The notes beneath the pieces were generated by a model. That model ran no database searches. It was not told the DNA's origin and worked only from the letters and a program-made list of their open reading frames with translations. DNA of 64,000 bases. It comes from Streptomyces tuirus (lineage in GTDB: Bacteria > Actinomycetota > Actinomycetes > Streptomycetales > Streptomycetaceae). The position numbers and the translations under genes are program-made. Numbering within the stretch: position 1 is the stretch's first letter; each line of letters starts with the position of its first letter. The stretch covers positions 980,001 to 1,044,000 of the forward strand of contig NZ_AP023439.1 in NCBI RefSeq assembly GCF_014701095.1. The letters are read 5' to 3'. Of this stretch, positions 1-8,691 are shown piece by piece.

Positions 1-1004
1 TCTTCGTGGAGCCGAGTGAGGATAAGAAGGCCCAGCTCGAGGCCGCCGCCGCCGAGCGGAAGGCTGCGTTGGCGGCCTCTACCGGACCCGGTGCCACCGC
101 TGACGGTCACAAGGTGCCGCTGCTCGCGAACATCGGTGGCCCCGCTGATGTGGAGGCCGCCGTCGAGGCGGGTGCAGAGGGCGTCGGTCTCTTCCGTACC
201 GAGTTCCTCTTCCTGGACGACAGCAAGCAGGCGCCGTCCGAGGAGAAGCAGGTCGCTGCCTACCGGCAGGTGCTCGAGGCGTTCCCCGAGGGGCGCGTCG
301 TGGTGCGCGTGCTGGACGCGGGCGCGGACAAGCCGCTCGCCTTCCTCACGCCCGCGGACGAGCCGAACCCGGCGCTCGGCGTGCGTGGGCTGCGGACGCT
401 GCTCGATCACCCGGACGTCCTGCGCACTCAGCTGACCGCGCTGGCGAAGGCCGCCGAGGGGCTGCCGGTCTACCTCGAGGTCATGGCCCCGATGGTGGCG
501 GACCGGACGGATGCCCGGGCCTTCGCCGACGCCTGCCGTGAGGCTGGGCTGCGGGCGAAGTTCGGCGCGATGGTCGAGATCCCGTCGGCCGCTCTGCGGG
601 CTCGCTCGATCCTCCAGGAGGTCGAGTTCCTGTCGCTGGGGACGAACGACCTCGCCCAGTACACCTTCGCCGCCGACCGTCAAGTGGGTGCCGTCTCCCG
701 TCTGCAGGACCCGTGGCAGCCCGCGCTCCTGGACCTGGTGGAGCTGTCCGCCGAGGCGGCCAAGGCCGAGGGCAAGAGCTGTGGTGTCTGTGGCGAGGCC
801 GCGTCCGACCCGCTGCTCGCGTGTGTGCTGACCGGTCTGGGCGTCACCTCTCTCTCGATGGGTGCCGCGTCGATTCCCTATGTCCGGGCGACGCTGGCGA
901 AGTACACGCTGGCGCAGTGCGAGCGGGCCGCTGCGGCTGCACGGGCGACGGACAGTGCCGAGGACGCGCGCAGCGCGGCGCAGGCGGTGTTGTCGGGCGA
1001 GTAG
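1..1004 (+). CDS. ptsI: PTS enzyme I (phosphoenolpyruvate-protein phosphotransferase), C-terminal part
   Basis: Cytoplasmic enzyme I takes phosphate from PEP and passes it to HPr, starting all PTS sugar uptake. The 5' end lies outside the window; the reading frame enters at base 3. The visible ~330 residues are the PEP-binding barrel: GLFRTEFLF, the VRVLDAGADKPL stretch, SLGTNDLAQYTFAADR, and the catalytic cysteine in GVCGEAASDP. The N-terminal His domain is off the edge. A strong hairpin follows at 1033-1066 and the next gene converges. Family assignment is certain; only the start is unknown. Confidence 0.97.
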   Translation, partial: FVEPSEDKKAQLEAAAAERKAALAASTGPGATADGHKVPLLANIGGPADVEAAVEAGAEGVGLFRTEFLFLDDSKQAPSEEKQVAAYRQVLEAFPEGRVVVRVLDAGADKPLAFLTPADEPNPALGVRGLRTLLDHPDVLRTQLTALAKAAEGLPVYLEVMAPMVADRTDARAFADACREAGLRAKFGAMVEIPSAALRARSILQEVEFLSLGTNDLAQYTFAADRQVGAVSRLQDPWQPALLDLVELSAEAAKAEGKSCGVCGEAASDPLLACVLTGLGVTSLSMGAASIPYVRATLAKYTLAQCERAAAAARATDSAEDARSAAQAVLSGE

Positions 1005-1032
1005 CTCTGGCCTTGCCGCCCACGGCTTCCGG

Positions 1033-1066
1033 GGAGGGGCGCTCCACTGAGGTGGGGCGCCCCTCC
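1033..1066. terminator. Bidirectional hairpin terminator between ptsI and the converging hypothetical gene
   Basis: A 15-bp stem (1033-1047 with 1052-1066, one G-T wobble) closes a four-base loop TGAG. It lies between two convergent stops (1004 and 1074), so it can serve both strands. There is no clear U tract, as is usual in Streptomyces. Confidence 0.8.
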
Positions 1067-1073
1067 GGTGTTC

Positions 1074-1964
1074 TCAGTGCTGGTGGCCCTGGGCGGGTTT
1101 CTCGTCGCCGAGGTCGGGCGGTGCGCAGTAGTCGACGTTGGATTCCGGGGAGATCAGGTCTCCGGATTCGATGTCGGTGCAGTAGGCGTCGAAGACCTCT
1201 CCCGCGGTGAGGGGTTCGAGTCCGTATGCACGCAGGCGCCAGCCATAGACCTGGTCGGGTGTATCCGGGGCGCTCGCGCGGATGACGAGTCCTCCGGGAC
1301 TTTCGGTGGCCAGGCCGACGGCCAGGACCGTGGTGAACTCGAGGGCCTCGGTCTCGTCCAGTTCCAGGGCGGCTCCGTCGTCGGCGATGTGCAGGGCGGC
1401 GATGAGGGTCTCCGGCGGTCCGGTGACGCTGCAGACGAGGTGGCGGTCGCCGGGCGGGGCCGTGTCGAGAATGCGGACGAGGAGGCCCGCGGCTCGGGTG
1501 AAGGCGGCTCGTCCGATGTCTTCGCCGCAGGTGGTGCAGGCGCCCAGGCGGGCGAGGAGGGTGGTCGCGTACTCCCAGGTGGCCCGCCGGACGGCCTCGT
1601 CGACGAGGGCCGGGACGAGGTCTGCCAGCGGCCGGCCGTCGTAGGGAAGGGTCGGGCCGGTGGCTGCGATCTGCGCGGTGAAGCGGGTGCGGCTCGACGC
1701 GTTGTCGGGGTCCAGGCCCTTTTGCCTGCAGAACCCGGCGTATTCCTCGGGGTCGAAGAGGGCCACGGTGGTGTGGCCGCCCTGCAGCGCCCGGGTCCTG
1801 AGGAGGGACTCCACCTGTTTCAGGTAGGTCGCGTGGTCGGCGAAGGTGAAGGTGCGGTAGCGCCGCATGGCCCGGAAGTCGTGTTCGTCGGTGAGCAGGC
1901 CGATGGTGCCGGCGATCTCGCGGTGCAGGACGCGTCGCATGGTGCGGTTGTCGGTGTGCGCCAT
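1074..1964 (-). CDS. Conserved hypothetical protein, 296 residues
   Basis: I do not recognise this family. The start at 1964 is chosen because GGGGGA precedes the ATG at good spacing; a longer reading has no such site. The product is soluble and acidic in its second half, with no signal peptide or membrane segment. A Cys-x2-Cys pair (CTTCGED) near the middle and an isolated Cys near the C-terminus (VDYCAPPD) could bind metal, but this is not established. It is downstream of the acetoacetyl-CoA synthetase gene on the same strand, separated by a hairpin, so it is probably transcribed on its own. Confidence 0.75.
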   Translation of the reverse strand: MAHTDNRTMRRVLHREIAGTIGLLTDEHDFRAMRRYRTFTFADHATYLKQVESLLRTRALQGGHTTVALFDPEEYAGFCRQKGLDPDNASSRTRFTAQIAATGPTLPYDGRPLADLVPALVDEAVRRATWEYATTLLARLGACTTCGEDIGRAAFTRAAGLLVRILDTAPPGDRHLVCSVTGPPETLIAALHIADDGAALELDETEALEFTTVLAVGLATESPGGLVIRASAPDTPDQVYGWRLRAYGLEPLTAGEVFDAYCTDIESGDLISPESNVDYCAPPDLGDEKPAQGHQH

Positions 1965-2065
1965 TGTTTCCCCCTGTGCACGGTCGATCAATGCTCACTC
2001 ACAGTAATCGTCGGCACTGACAATCGGTCCGGGTCTGGTGAGCGTGCACGCAATCGCACCATGAA

Positions 2066-2103
2066 GGCGCAGGTCACAATGGGTGTGCGCGGTGACCTGC
2101 GCC
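2066..2103 (-). terminator. Hairpin terminator after acetoacetyl-CoA synthetase
   Basis: A perfect 12-bp stem (2066-2077 with 2092-2103) with a 14-base loop starts 36 bases beyond the synthetase stop on the minus strand. It separates the synthetase from the hypothetical gene at 1964. Confidence 0.65.
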
Positions 2104-2138
2104 CCGAGTCATGGTGACGGGGAGTTGCGCGGCAGGGG

Positions 2139-4106
2139 TCAGGCGCGCTTGCGGGCCAGGTCCTCGTAGAAGTTCAGCAGGTCGAGGTTGTCGATGGAGC
2201 CCGGGTTGACCGCCTTCTCGAGCGGGGTGCCTTGCAGGAGGCGCTTGACGGGCACCTCGATGCGCTTGCCGGTCAGGGTGTGCGGGACGCCGGGTACTTC
2301 GATGATCTCGTCGGGGACGTGGCGCGGTGACAACTGTTCCCGGATCGTCTGCTTGATGCGGTTCAGCAGTGCTTCGTCGAGGACGGCGCCGGGGGCCAGG
2401 TGGACGAAGAGGGGCATCCAGTAGCCGCCGTCGGGCTGCTCGATGCCGATGACGAGGGACTCCCTGACCTCGGGGAGCCGCTCCACGGCTTCGTAGATGT
2501 CGGCCGATCCCATGCGGACGCCCTGGCGGTTGAGCGTGGAGTCGGAGCGGCCGTGGATGACGACCGATCCGCGGGAGGTGAGGGTGATCCAGTCGCCGTG
2601 CCGCCATACGCCGGGGTAGGTGTCGAAGTAGCTGTCGTGATAGCGGCTGCCGTCGGGGTCGTTCCAGAAGTGGATGGGCATCGACGGCATGGGGTTGGTG
2701 ACGACGAGTTCGCCGACCTCGTCGACGAGGGGGTTGCCGCTGGGGTCCCAGGACTGCAGGTCGGTGCCGAGGCACGGGGCCTGGAGCTCGCCTACGTGCA
2801 CGGGGAGGGTCGGTACGGCTCCGGCGAAGCAGGAGCACACGTCGGTGCCACCGCTGACGGAGGCGATCCACAGGTCGTCGCGGACTTCGTCGTGGAGCCA
2901 GCGGAAGCCGTCGGGCGGGAGGGGGGACCCGGTGGTGGCGACGCACTGGACGGAGGACAGGTCGAAGTCGCGGGACGGGTGCACGCCGGCCTTGCGGCAC
3001 GCCATGACGTAGGCGGCCGAGGTGCCGTAGAGGGTGGCTTTCGTGCGTTCGGCGATCCGCCACTGGGCGCCGGTGTCGGGATAGCCGGGGCTGCCGTCGT
3101 AGAGGACGATCGTGGTGCCGGTGAGCAGGCCGGAGACGAGGAAGTTCCACATCATCCAGCCGGTCGAGGTGTACCAGAAGAAGCGGTCCTCGGGGCCGAG
3201 GTCGCAGTGCAGGCCGAGTTGTTTGAGGTGCTCGACCAGGATGCCGCCCTGGGACTGGACGATGGCCTTGGGCAGGCCGGTCGTGCCGGAGGAGTAGAGC
3301 ACCCACAGGGGGTGGTCGAAGGGCACCTGCTCGAAGACGGGCTCGGTGTCGGCCGAGGTGAGGGCCGACCAGTCCAGGGCGCCCTCGGGTGCCTCGGTGC
3401 CGAGGAGCGGGATGTGGATCACTGCGCGCAGGGTGGGCAGTTCGCGGCGCAGCTCGGTGACGACGTCGCGCCGGTCGTGCTCCTTGCCGCCGTAGCGGTA
3501 GCCGTCGACCGTGAAGAGCACCACCGGTTCGACCTGCTGGAAGCGGTCGAGGACGCTGCGGGCGCCGAAGTCGGGTGCGCAGGACGTCCAGACCGCGCCG
3601 ACGGCGGCTGTGGCGAGAAGGGCCACCACCGCCTGGGGGACGTTCGGGAGGTAGCCGCTGACGCGATCGCCGGGGCGTACACCGAGGGCGCGCAGTTCGG
3701 CGGCCAGGGAGCCGACCTGGCGGCGCAGCTCGGCCCAGGTGACGGGGCGGGGTTCGTGTGTCTCGTCGACGTGCAGGAGCGCCGGTTCGTCCGCGCGGGT
3801 GGCGGCCGCGCGCAGGGCGTGTTCGGCGTAGTTGAGAGTGGCTTCGGGGAACCACTGGGCGCCTGGCATCGAGCGGTCGCCGAGCACGCGCGCGTAGGGG
3901 TGGGAGAAGCGGACGTCGAACCACTCCGCGACGGCTCTCCAGAAGGTGTCCAGCTCGTCGACGGACCAGCGCTGCAGCGCCGCGTAGCCGCCTTCGGCGG
4001 GGGCGCCGTGGTGTTCGGCGGCCCAGGCCTGGAACCTGGTGATCCGTGCGCGGGCGATGCGCTCGGGGTCGGGCTGCCAGAGCGGCTGGAAACTGTCGGT
4101 CGACAT
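2139..4106 (-). CDS. Acetoacetyl-CoA synthetase
   Basis: Cytosolic ANL-superfamily ligase joining acetoacetate to CoA with ATP, via acetoacetyl-AMP. At 655 residues it has the usual family length. An N-terminal ACAS-type region (PLWQPDPERI) leads to the adenylate-forming core with P-loop YSSGTTGLPKAIVQSQGG, then YGTSAAYVMACRKAG and SVSGGTDVCSCFAG, and the C-terminal catalytic-lysine stretch HTLTGKRIEVPVK. The ATG at 4106 follows GGGAG by eight bases; the frame stays open further upstream, but that part has no homology-like sequence. It likely feeds ketone or polyhydroxybutyrate carbon into acetoacetyl-CoA. It is divergent from the GH31 gene across about 210 bp. Confidence 0.95.
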   Translation of the reverse strand: MSTDSFQPLWQPDPERIARARITRFQAWAAEHHGAPAEGGYAALQRWSVDELDTFWRAVAEWFDVRFSHPYARVLGDRSMPGAQWFPEATLNYAEHALRAAATRADEPALLHVDETHEPRPVTWAELRRQVGSLAAELRALGVRPGDRVSGYLPNVPQAVVALLATAAVGAVWTSCAPDFGARSVLDRFQQVEPVVLFTVDGYRYGGKEHDRRDVVTELRRELPTLRAVIHIPLLGTEAPEGALDWSALTSADTEPVFEQVPFDHPLWVLYSSGTTGLPKAIVQSQGGILVEHLKQLGLHCDLGPEDRFFWYTSTGWMMWNFLVSGLLTGTTIVLYDGSPGYPDTGAQWRIAERTKATLYGTSAAYVMACRKAGVHPSRDFDLSSVQCVATTGSPLPPDGFRWLHDEVRDDLWIASVSGGTDVCSCFAGAVPTLPVHVGELQAPCLGTDLQSWDPSGNPLVDEVGELVVTNPMPSMPIHFWNDPDGSRYHDSYFDTYPGVWRHGDWITLTSRGSVVIHGRSDSTLNRQGVRMGSADIYEAVERLPEVRESLVIGIEQPDGGYWMPLFVHLAPGAVLDEALLNRIKQTIREQLSPRHVPDEIIEVPGVPHTLTGKRIEVPVKRLLQGTPLEKAVNPGSIDNLDLLNFYEDLARKRA

Positions 4107-4317
4107 GGTCGGCTCCCGGACTGTGCGCGTCGTGTGCGTCCTCCGCGCACGGGCTGGGGTGTGCGCGTGAGCGGCTGGCACGGACAATGCCATGTGATCG
4201 ACTTCGACACCAGGGCGCGCCCCACATAGTCCCTGTCGTGAAGATGTGGTCCTGGCACGGGTGAACGGCAGTTGAACGACACACGTGTGCGGGTCGGTCG
4301 GTGGCAGGGTGAGCAGT

Positions 4318-6684
4318 ATGAACGGTCGTGACCTGGTGCGTTCGGTGAAAGCGGTGGCCTCGGTGGGGGCGGCGCAGGGTGTGCGTACCGTACGGGCAGC
4401 CTGGCGCAGGCGCCGGGCCGACGCCATCGGACTGCCGGCGCGGGGGCCGGAGCGTGCACGGGTGCCCGGGGCCGTGGAGGACGTGGAGCCGGGGCCGGGA
4501 GGCGGTGTGATCCGGTTCAGCCGGTCGGAGCTGCGGATTCTGGTGGCCGTGAACGGGGCCGTGTTCTGGGGCTGGGACGGGGCGGAGCCGGAGCCGTCGT
4601 ACGCGCTGGCCGGTCGTTGTCCCGAGCCGGATCCTCGGGCGCTCCTGGAGCCGGACAAGGACGGCGGCTGGCGTGTGGTGGCCGAGCGGGTGACGGTGGT
4701 GGTCTCGCGGTACGGCGCGGTGGAGGTGCGTACCCCGGGTGGTGTGACCCTGCGGCGTGATCTGCCGCCGCGGTGGTGGGAGCCGGTCGGGGGCGGTCCG
4801 GCGCGGTGGATGCAGCGTTCGGAGGTGGGCGCCGACGCACGGTTCTTCGGCCTCGGGGGGCGTGCCTCGGGTCCCCGGCTGCCGGACGGGACGTACCGGC
4901 TGTGGAACAGCGATCCCGGCCGTGCCTTCGCGCCCGGGCAGGACCCGCTGTACATCACGATGCCGGTGCAGCTGGTCGTGTCCGACGGCGGTACGCATCT
5001 GGCGTTCCACGACAGCTCGTGGGACGGCACGGTGACGCTGCGGGAGGGCGAGGAGGGCGCGGGTTCCGGGCACGACCGGGCCGGGACGAGTGAGCTGCGG
5101 ATGGACGGCGGGCCACTGCGCTGCTGGGTGATGGTGGGCACCCCCGCGCGCGTGCTGCTCACCTGGGCGTCGCTCACCGGGGCGCCCGCGCTGCCGCCCG
5201 CGTGGGCGCTCGGGCACCATCACGCGCGGTGGGGGTTCGGCAGTGAACAGGAGGTGCGGCGGATCGTCGCGGGCTACCTGGAACATGGTCTGCCTCTGGA
5301 CGCCGTGCACCTGGACATCGACCATCTCGACGCCCATCAGGTGTTCACCGTCGACCAGGACCGCTTCCCCAAGTTGCCCGTGCTGGCCGAGGAACTCCGG
5401 CGGGACGGCATCCGGCTGGTGTCGATCGTCGACCCTGCGGTGAAGGCCCTTCCCGGCAACGCGGTGTACGACAGCGGTGTAGCCGGGGAAGCGTTTGTGC
5501 GGGATGCCTCGGGAGAGGTCGTGGAGGGGGTCGCATGGCCCGGGGAGGCGGTGTTTCCCGATTTCACGCACGCGCGCGTGCGTGCGTGGTGGGGCGGCCT
5601 CTACGAGGAGCGGCTCGCGCAGGGCTTCTCCGGGTTCTGGCACGACATGAACGAGCCCACTTCGTTCACCGCCTTCGGCGAGTCGACACTGCCGCGCTCG
5701 GCCCGTCACTCCCTGGAGGGACGCGGCGGTGACCATCGTGAGGCGCACAACGTGTACGCGCTGTGCATGGCCAGGGCCGGCTACGAAGGGCTGCGGAAGC
5801 TGGCCCCGGAGGAACGGCCGTTCCTGTTCTCCCGCTCCGGGTGGGCCGGTATGCAGCGCTACGGGGGGACGTGGTCGGGGGACGTGGCCACCGGGTGGCC
5901 GGGGCTGCGGGCATCGCTGGCGCTGGTGATGGGGCTCGGGCTGTGCGGCGTCCCGTACTCGGGGCCGGACGTCGGGGGCTTCGACGGGGATCCGTCTCCC
6001 GAGCTGTATCTGCGGTGGTTCCAGCTGGGCGCGTATCTGCCGCTGTTCCGGACGCACGCGAGTCTGCGCGCGGGCCGCAGGGAGCCGTGGGAGTTCGGCG
6101 ACGAGGTGCTGGAGCACGCGCGCGTGGCGCTTGTCGAACGCCGTCGGCTGCTGCCGTACTTCGTGACGCTGGCGCATCTGGCGCGGCGGACCGGCGCGCC
6201 CTTCGTGCGGCCGCTGTGGTGGGCGGCGCCGGAGGAGCGGGCGCTGCGCGACTGCGACGACGCCTTCCTGCTGGGCGACAGCCTGCTGGTGGCGCCGGTG
6301 CTGGCCCCGGGCGCCGACCGGCGTGCCGTGCGGCTCCCGTGGGGGCGCTGGTACGACACCGCGACAGGGCGGGCGTACGAAGGGCCGGGGCAGGTGCTCG
6401 TCGAGGCGCCGCTGGCGCGGATTCCGGTGTTCGCGCGCGCGGGTGCCGTGCTTCCCGTACGCGGGGAGGACGGCGGGCTGGAGCTGGAGGTGTGGGCGCC
6501 CGCCCCGGGACGGACCGGGGGCGGGCTGGTCGTGCCGGACGGGGGCGACGGGTGGGACGAGCCGGAGATCGAGCGCTACACCGCTCGGTGGGCGGGCTCC
6601 CGGGTGGTCGTCGAGCGGGAGGGCGAGGACGGCGGCGGCGCGCCGTCCTACCCGGTGCGCGTCCGCGGGGCCGCGGAGCGCTGA
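4318..6684 (+). CDS. Glycoside hydrolase family 31 (alpha-glucosidase type)
   Basis: A 788-residue retaining glycosidase expected to release terminal alpha-glucose or alpha-xylose. The order is an N-terminal beta-sandwich, then the (beta/alpha)8 barrel with the catalytic nucleophile Asp in GFWHDMNEPTSF and the acid/base Asp in GGTWSGDVATGW, substrate-site motifs HLDIDHLDAHQVF and GPDVGGFDG, then C-terminal beta domains. There is no signal peptide, so it is probably cytoplasmic. The ATG at 4318 with AGGGTGAG upstream is preferred over an earlier start at 4285. Exact specificity cannot be read from sequence. Confidence 0.93.
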   Translation: MNGRDLVRSVKAVASVGAAQGVRTVRAAWRRRRADAIGLPARGPERARVPGAVEDVEPGPGGGVIRFSRSELRILVAVNGAVFWGWDGAEPEPSYALAGRCPEPDPRALLEPDKDGGWRVVAERVTVVVSRYGAVEVRTPGGVTLRRDLPPRWWEPVGGGPARWMQRSEVGADARFFGLGGRASGPRLPDGTYRLWNSDPGRAFAPGQDPLYITMPVQLVVSDGGTHLAFHDSSWDGTVTLREGEEGAGSGHDRAGTSELRMDGGPLRCWVMVGTPARVLLTWASLTGAPALPPAWALGHHHARWGFGSEQEVRRIVAGYLEHGLPLDAVHLDIDHLDAHQVFTVDQDRFPKLPVLAEELRRDGIRLVSIVDPAVKALPGNAVYDSGVAGEAFVRDASGEVVEGVAWPGEAVFPDFTHARVRAWWGGLYEERLAQGFSGFWHDMNEPTSFTAFGESTLPRSARHSLEGRGGDHREAHNVYALCMARAGYEGLRKLAPEERPFLFSRSGWAGMQRYGGTWSGDVATGWPGLRASLALVMGLGLCGVPYSGPDVGGFDGDPSPELYLRWFQLGAYLPLFRTHASLRAGRREPWEFGDEVLEHARVALVERRRLLPYFVTLAHLARRTGAPFVRPLWWAAPEERALRDCDDAFLLGDSLLVAPVLAPGADRRAVRLPWGRWYDTATGRAYEGPGQVLVEAPLARIPVFARAGAVLPVRGEDGGLELEVWAPAPGRTGGGLVVPDGGDGWDEPEIERYTARWAGSRVVVEREGEDGGGAPSYPVRVRGAAER

Positions 6685-6686
6685 GC

Positions 6687-7223
6687 TCAGATGTACCGGC
6701 CCTCGAACCAGGCCCGCACGGCCAGAGTGTGCAGGGGAAAGGCGAGTTCTTCTGGCCTGCGCAGGAGGTGCCAGCCCTCTGTCTCGTCCGTGGCGGCGGA
6801 GGAGGGCAGGCCCTCGGCCGGGCGCTCCGGGAGGAGGCCGAAGAGCAGCAGGTGTCCGTCGGGAGAGCTCATCGCGTCGGCGAGCCGTACGTCACGGCCG
6901 GCCGCGTCGATGCCGGTCTCCTCCCGGAGTTCGCGGATGACGGCCTGCCGCCAGTCCTCCCGGTCGTCGATGTAGCCGCCGGGCAGGGCGATGCCCCCGC
7001 GCGCGGGGGTGATGGTTCGGGTGATGACGACCAGGGCGGTGCCCTGGGTGTCGTACACGGGCTGGAGGGCGACCGCGACCGGGAGCGGGTTGCGGTAGGC
7101 CACGGCCCCGCACACCGGGCAGGTGCGGGGCCAGCCGGTGACGCCCTCTCCGTAGGGCGCGCCGCAGCTCGAACAGTGGGGGTTCGGCGCGGGGTTGGAA
7201 GCGGAGTGCTGAGATTCGGACAC
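6687..7223 (-). CDS. Nudix hydrolase with N-terminal zinc ribbon
   Basis: Hydrolyses a nucleoside diphosphate linked to another moiety. A CxxC...CxxC zinc ribbon (CSSC, CPVC) lies near residues 17-38, as in NudC-like proteins. The Nudix box is complete: it begins GGYIDDREDW and ends RELREETGI. The substrate is unknown. Two in-frame GTG starts are possible (7244 and 7223) and neither has a ribosome-binding site. I prefer 7223 because TACAGT ends six bases before it, which would give a leaderless message. The stop is two bases from the converging GH31 stop. Confidence 0.85.
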   Translation of the reverse strand: MSESQHSASNPAPNPHCSSCGAPYGEGVTGWPRTCPVCGAVAYRNPLPVAVALQPVYDTQGTALVVITRTITPARGGIALPGGYIDDREDWRQAVIRELREETGIDAAGRDVRLADAMSSPDGHLLLFGLLPERPAEGLPSSAATDETEGWHLLRRPEELAFPLHTLAVRAWFEGRYI

Positions 7224-7269
7224 GCGCGGACTGTAGCCGATCACGGAGAGGGCACTTCGGGCAGGCTGC

Positions 7270-8091
7270 TCAGTGAGCGCCGGCGAGGGACTTCCTGGCC
7301 ACGGGGAAGTCGAAGTACGTGTCCGGATGGGCCTCGGGCTTGAAGGTGTAGTGCCACCACTCCTCCGCCAGGTTCACGAAGCCGAGGCTTTCCAGGGTGC
7401 CCTTGAGCAGCAGTCGGTTGGCGCGCTGCCGGCCCTGGATGCGTGGGTCGAGGGTGTGCGAGAGGGTGTGCGAGAGGGTGTCGAAGCAGTCGAAGCCGGT
7501 CCCCATGTCGATCGAGTTGTCGGGGAACCGCTCGCCCTTGGGCGCGAAGCAGGGCACCAGGGGCTCTCCGGGGCGGTAGGGCCGGGTCGGCTTCGCCGGG
7601 AGCTTGACAAGCGTGACGTCCAGGGTCGAACCACGGCTGTGGCCGGATTTCGCCGCGATGTAGCCGTCGGCGAACAGCCGGGTCTTGTCGACGTTCGGGT
7701 AGAACTCACCCTTCATGGCCTCGTCGTCGAGATCCTCGGCCCAGCGGACGAAGTGGTTTACCGCGCGCTGCGGCCGGTAACAGTCGTACACCTTGAGGCT
7801 GTAGCCCTGGCGCAGGAGCTGTCGCTGGGCCTTGTGGAGGGCTTCTGCGGCGGGGCGGGTGAGGATGCAGATGGGCTGCCGGTAGCCGTCGATGCGCTCA
7901 CCCACGAAGTTGTGCGGGGTGACGTAGCGCATCTCCTGGATGATGGTCGGATCCACGCTTCTCAGCGCCACGAAGTCCTTCGGTGCTTTCGGGTCGGTGC
8001 CGGCCTGGGCGGTCGTGCCGGGTGCGGTCGATGCCAGGAGGGCGGCGAACGTGGTGATGAGGGCACGCGCCACGGTGGTGAGTCGTGTCAT
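7270..8091 (-). CDS. Secreted D-Ala-D-Ala dipeptidase, peptidase family M15D (VanX-like)
   Basis: A 273-residue zinc peptidase that would cleave D-Ala-D-Ala dipeptide. Residues 1-30 form a signal peptide (MTRLTTVARALITTFAALLA...), so it acts outside the membrane, unlike cytoplasmic VanX. The metal and catalytic residues are present: SGHSRGSTLDV (His, Asp) and EEWWHYTF (Glu, His). No vanHA or vanRS genes are beside it, so a cell-wall turnover role fits better than glycopeptide resistance. A short direct repeat, about 12 bases, duplicates the LSHT codons near 7450-7480 (DTLSHTLSHTLD). Confidence 0.88.
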   Translation of the reverse strand: MTRLTTVARALITTFAALLASTAPGTTAQAGTDPKAPKDFVALRSVDPTIIQEMRYVTPHNFVGERIDGYRQPICILTRPAAEALHKAQRQLLRQGYSLKVYDCYRPQRAVNHFVRWAEDLDDEAMKGEFYPNVDKTRLFADGYIAAKSGHSRGSTLDVTLVKLPAKPTRPYRPGEPLVPCFAPKGERFPDNSIDMGTGFDCFDTLSHTLSHTLDPRIQGRQRANRLLLKGTLESLGFVNLAEEWWHYTFKPEAHPDTYFDFPVARKSLAGAH

Positions 8092-8207
8092 GCCCCTGCG
8101 TCTACCAGGACCGGTGACGTCGTGGGAAGGGGCCGCATGCGGAATCGCGAGCGTCCGTTCGTTTCGGGCTCGCGGACTGCCGATCTCCGACCGGCCGTGA
8201 CACACTC

Positions 8208-8222
8208 CTGACGTTCCGTCAG
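8208..8222. promoter_or_regulatory. 15-bp perfect inverted repeat, probable operator for the OB-fold/thiolase operon
   Basis: CTGACG-TTC-CGTCAG is a perfect 6-3-6 palindrome 22 bases before the GTG of the OB-fold gene, in the divergent 153-bp spacer with the dipeptidase. Its size and position fit a TetR-type operator, but no cognate regulator is adjacent. Confidence 0.5.
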
Positions 8223-8244
8223 ATTCTTTCTGCGGGAGGGTGCT

Positions 8245-8691
8245 GTGGCGCGTGCACGAACACCTGTGGTGACGGGGTGGTTCGCCGGGGAGGGGAATGA
8301 TTTCCGGCTGCTCGGCACGCGCTGTTCGGCGTGCGCCTCTGTCTTCTTCCCCCGGGAGGACCATCACTGCCGCAACCCCTCCTGCAGGGGCGGCGAGTTG
8401 ACGGAGGTTCCGCTGTCGCGGCGTGGGCGCGTCTGGTCCTACACGGACAGCCGGTATCCCCCTCCGTCACCCTATGTGACCGATCCGGAACTTTCGTGGG
8501 AGCCGTGCGCGTTCATCGCTGTGGAGCTGGAGGCCGAGCGGATGGTGGTGCTGGGGCAGGCGGCTCCCGGGGTCACCGTCGCCGACCTGGCGGTGGGCCT
8601 GGAGGTGGAGGTCGTACCCGGTGTGCTCCATGAGGACGCGGAGACGACCTGGATGACATGGCACTGGCGGCCGACGGGGGTGACGGCATGA
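8245..8691 (+). CDS. DUF35 OB-fold / zinc-ribbon protein (thiolase partner)
   Basis: A 148-residue protein with a rubredoxin-like zinc ribbon (CSAC...CRNPSC, about residues 31-51) followed by an OB fold (GRVWSYTDSR, PCAFIAVELE). Proteins of this family form complexes with thiolase-like lipid-transfer proteins and shape the acyl-CoA site. The GTG start has GGGAGGG seven bases upstream. Its stop overlaps the thiolase start as ATGA, so the two are translationally coupled. Confidence 0.9.
   Translation: MARARTPVVTGWFAGEGNDFRLLGTRCSACASVFFPREDHHCRNPSCRGGELTEVPLSRRGRVWSYTDSRYPPPSPYVTDPELSWEPCAFIAVELEAERMVVLGQAAPGVTVADLAVGLEVEVVPGVLHEDAETTWMTWHWRPTGVTA

Noticed and set aside
2074-6177. Very long minus-strand open frame across the synthetase and GH31 genes (1367 codons)
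   Set aside because: It lies opposite or out of frame with two genes that have complete catalytic motifs; its own translation is Arg/Pro-rich shadow sequence typical of GC-rich DNA.
7270-8091. Vancomycin-resistance determinant (vanX)
   Set aside because: The product has a signal peptide and there are no vanH, vanA or vanRS genes; a secreted M15D dipeptidase of normal wall metabolism is more likely.
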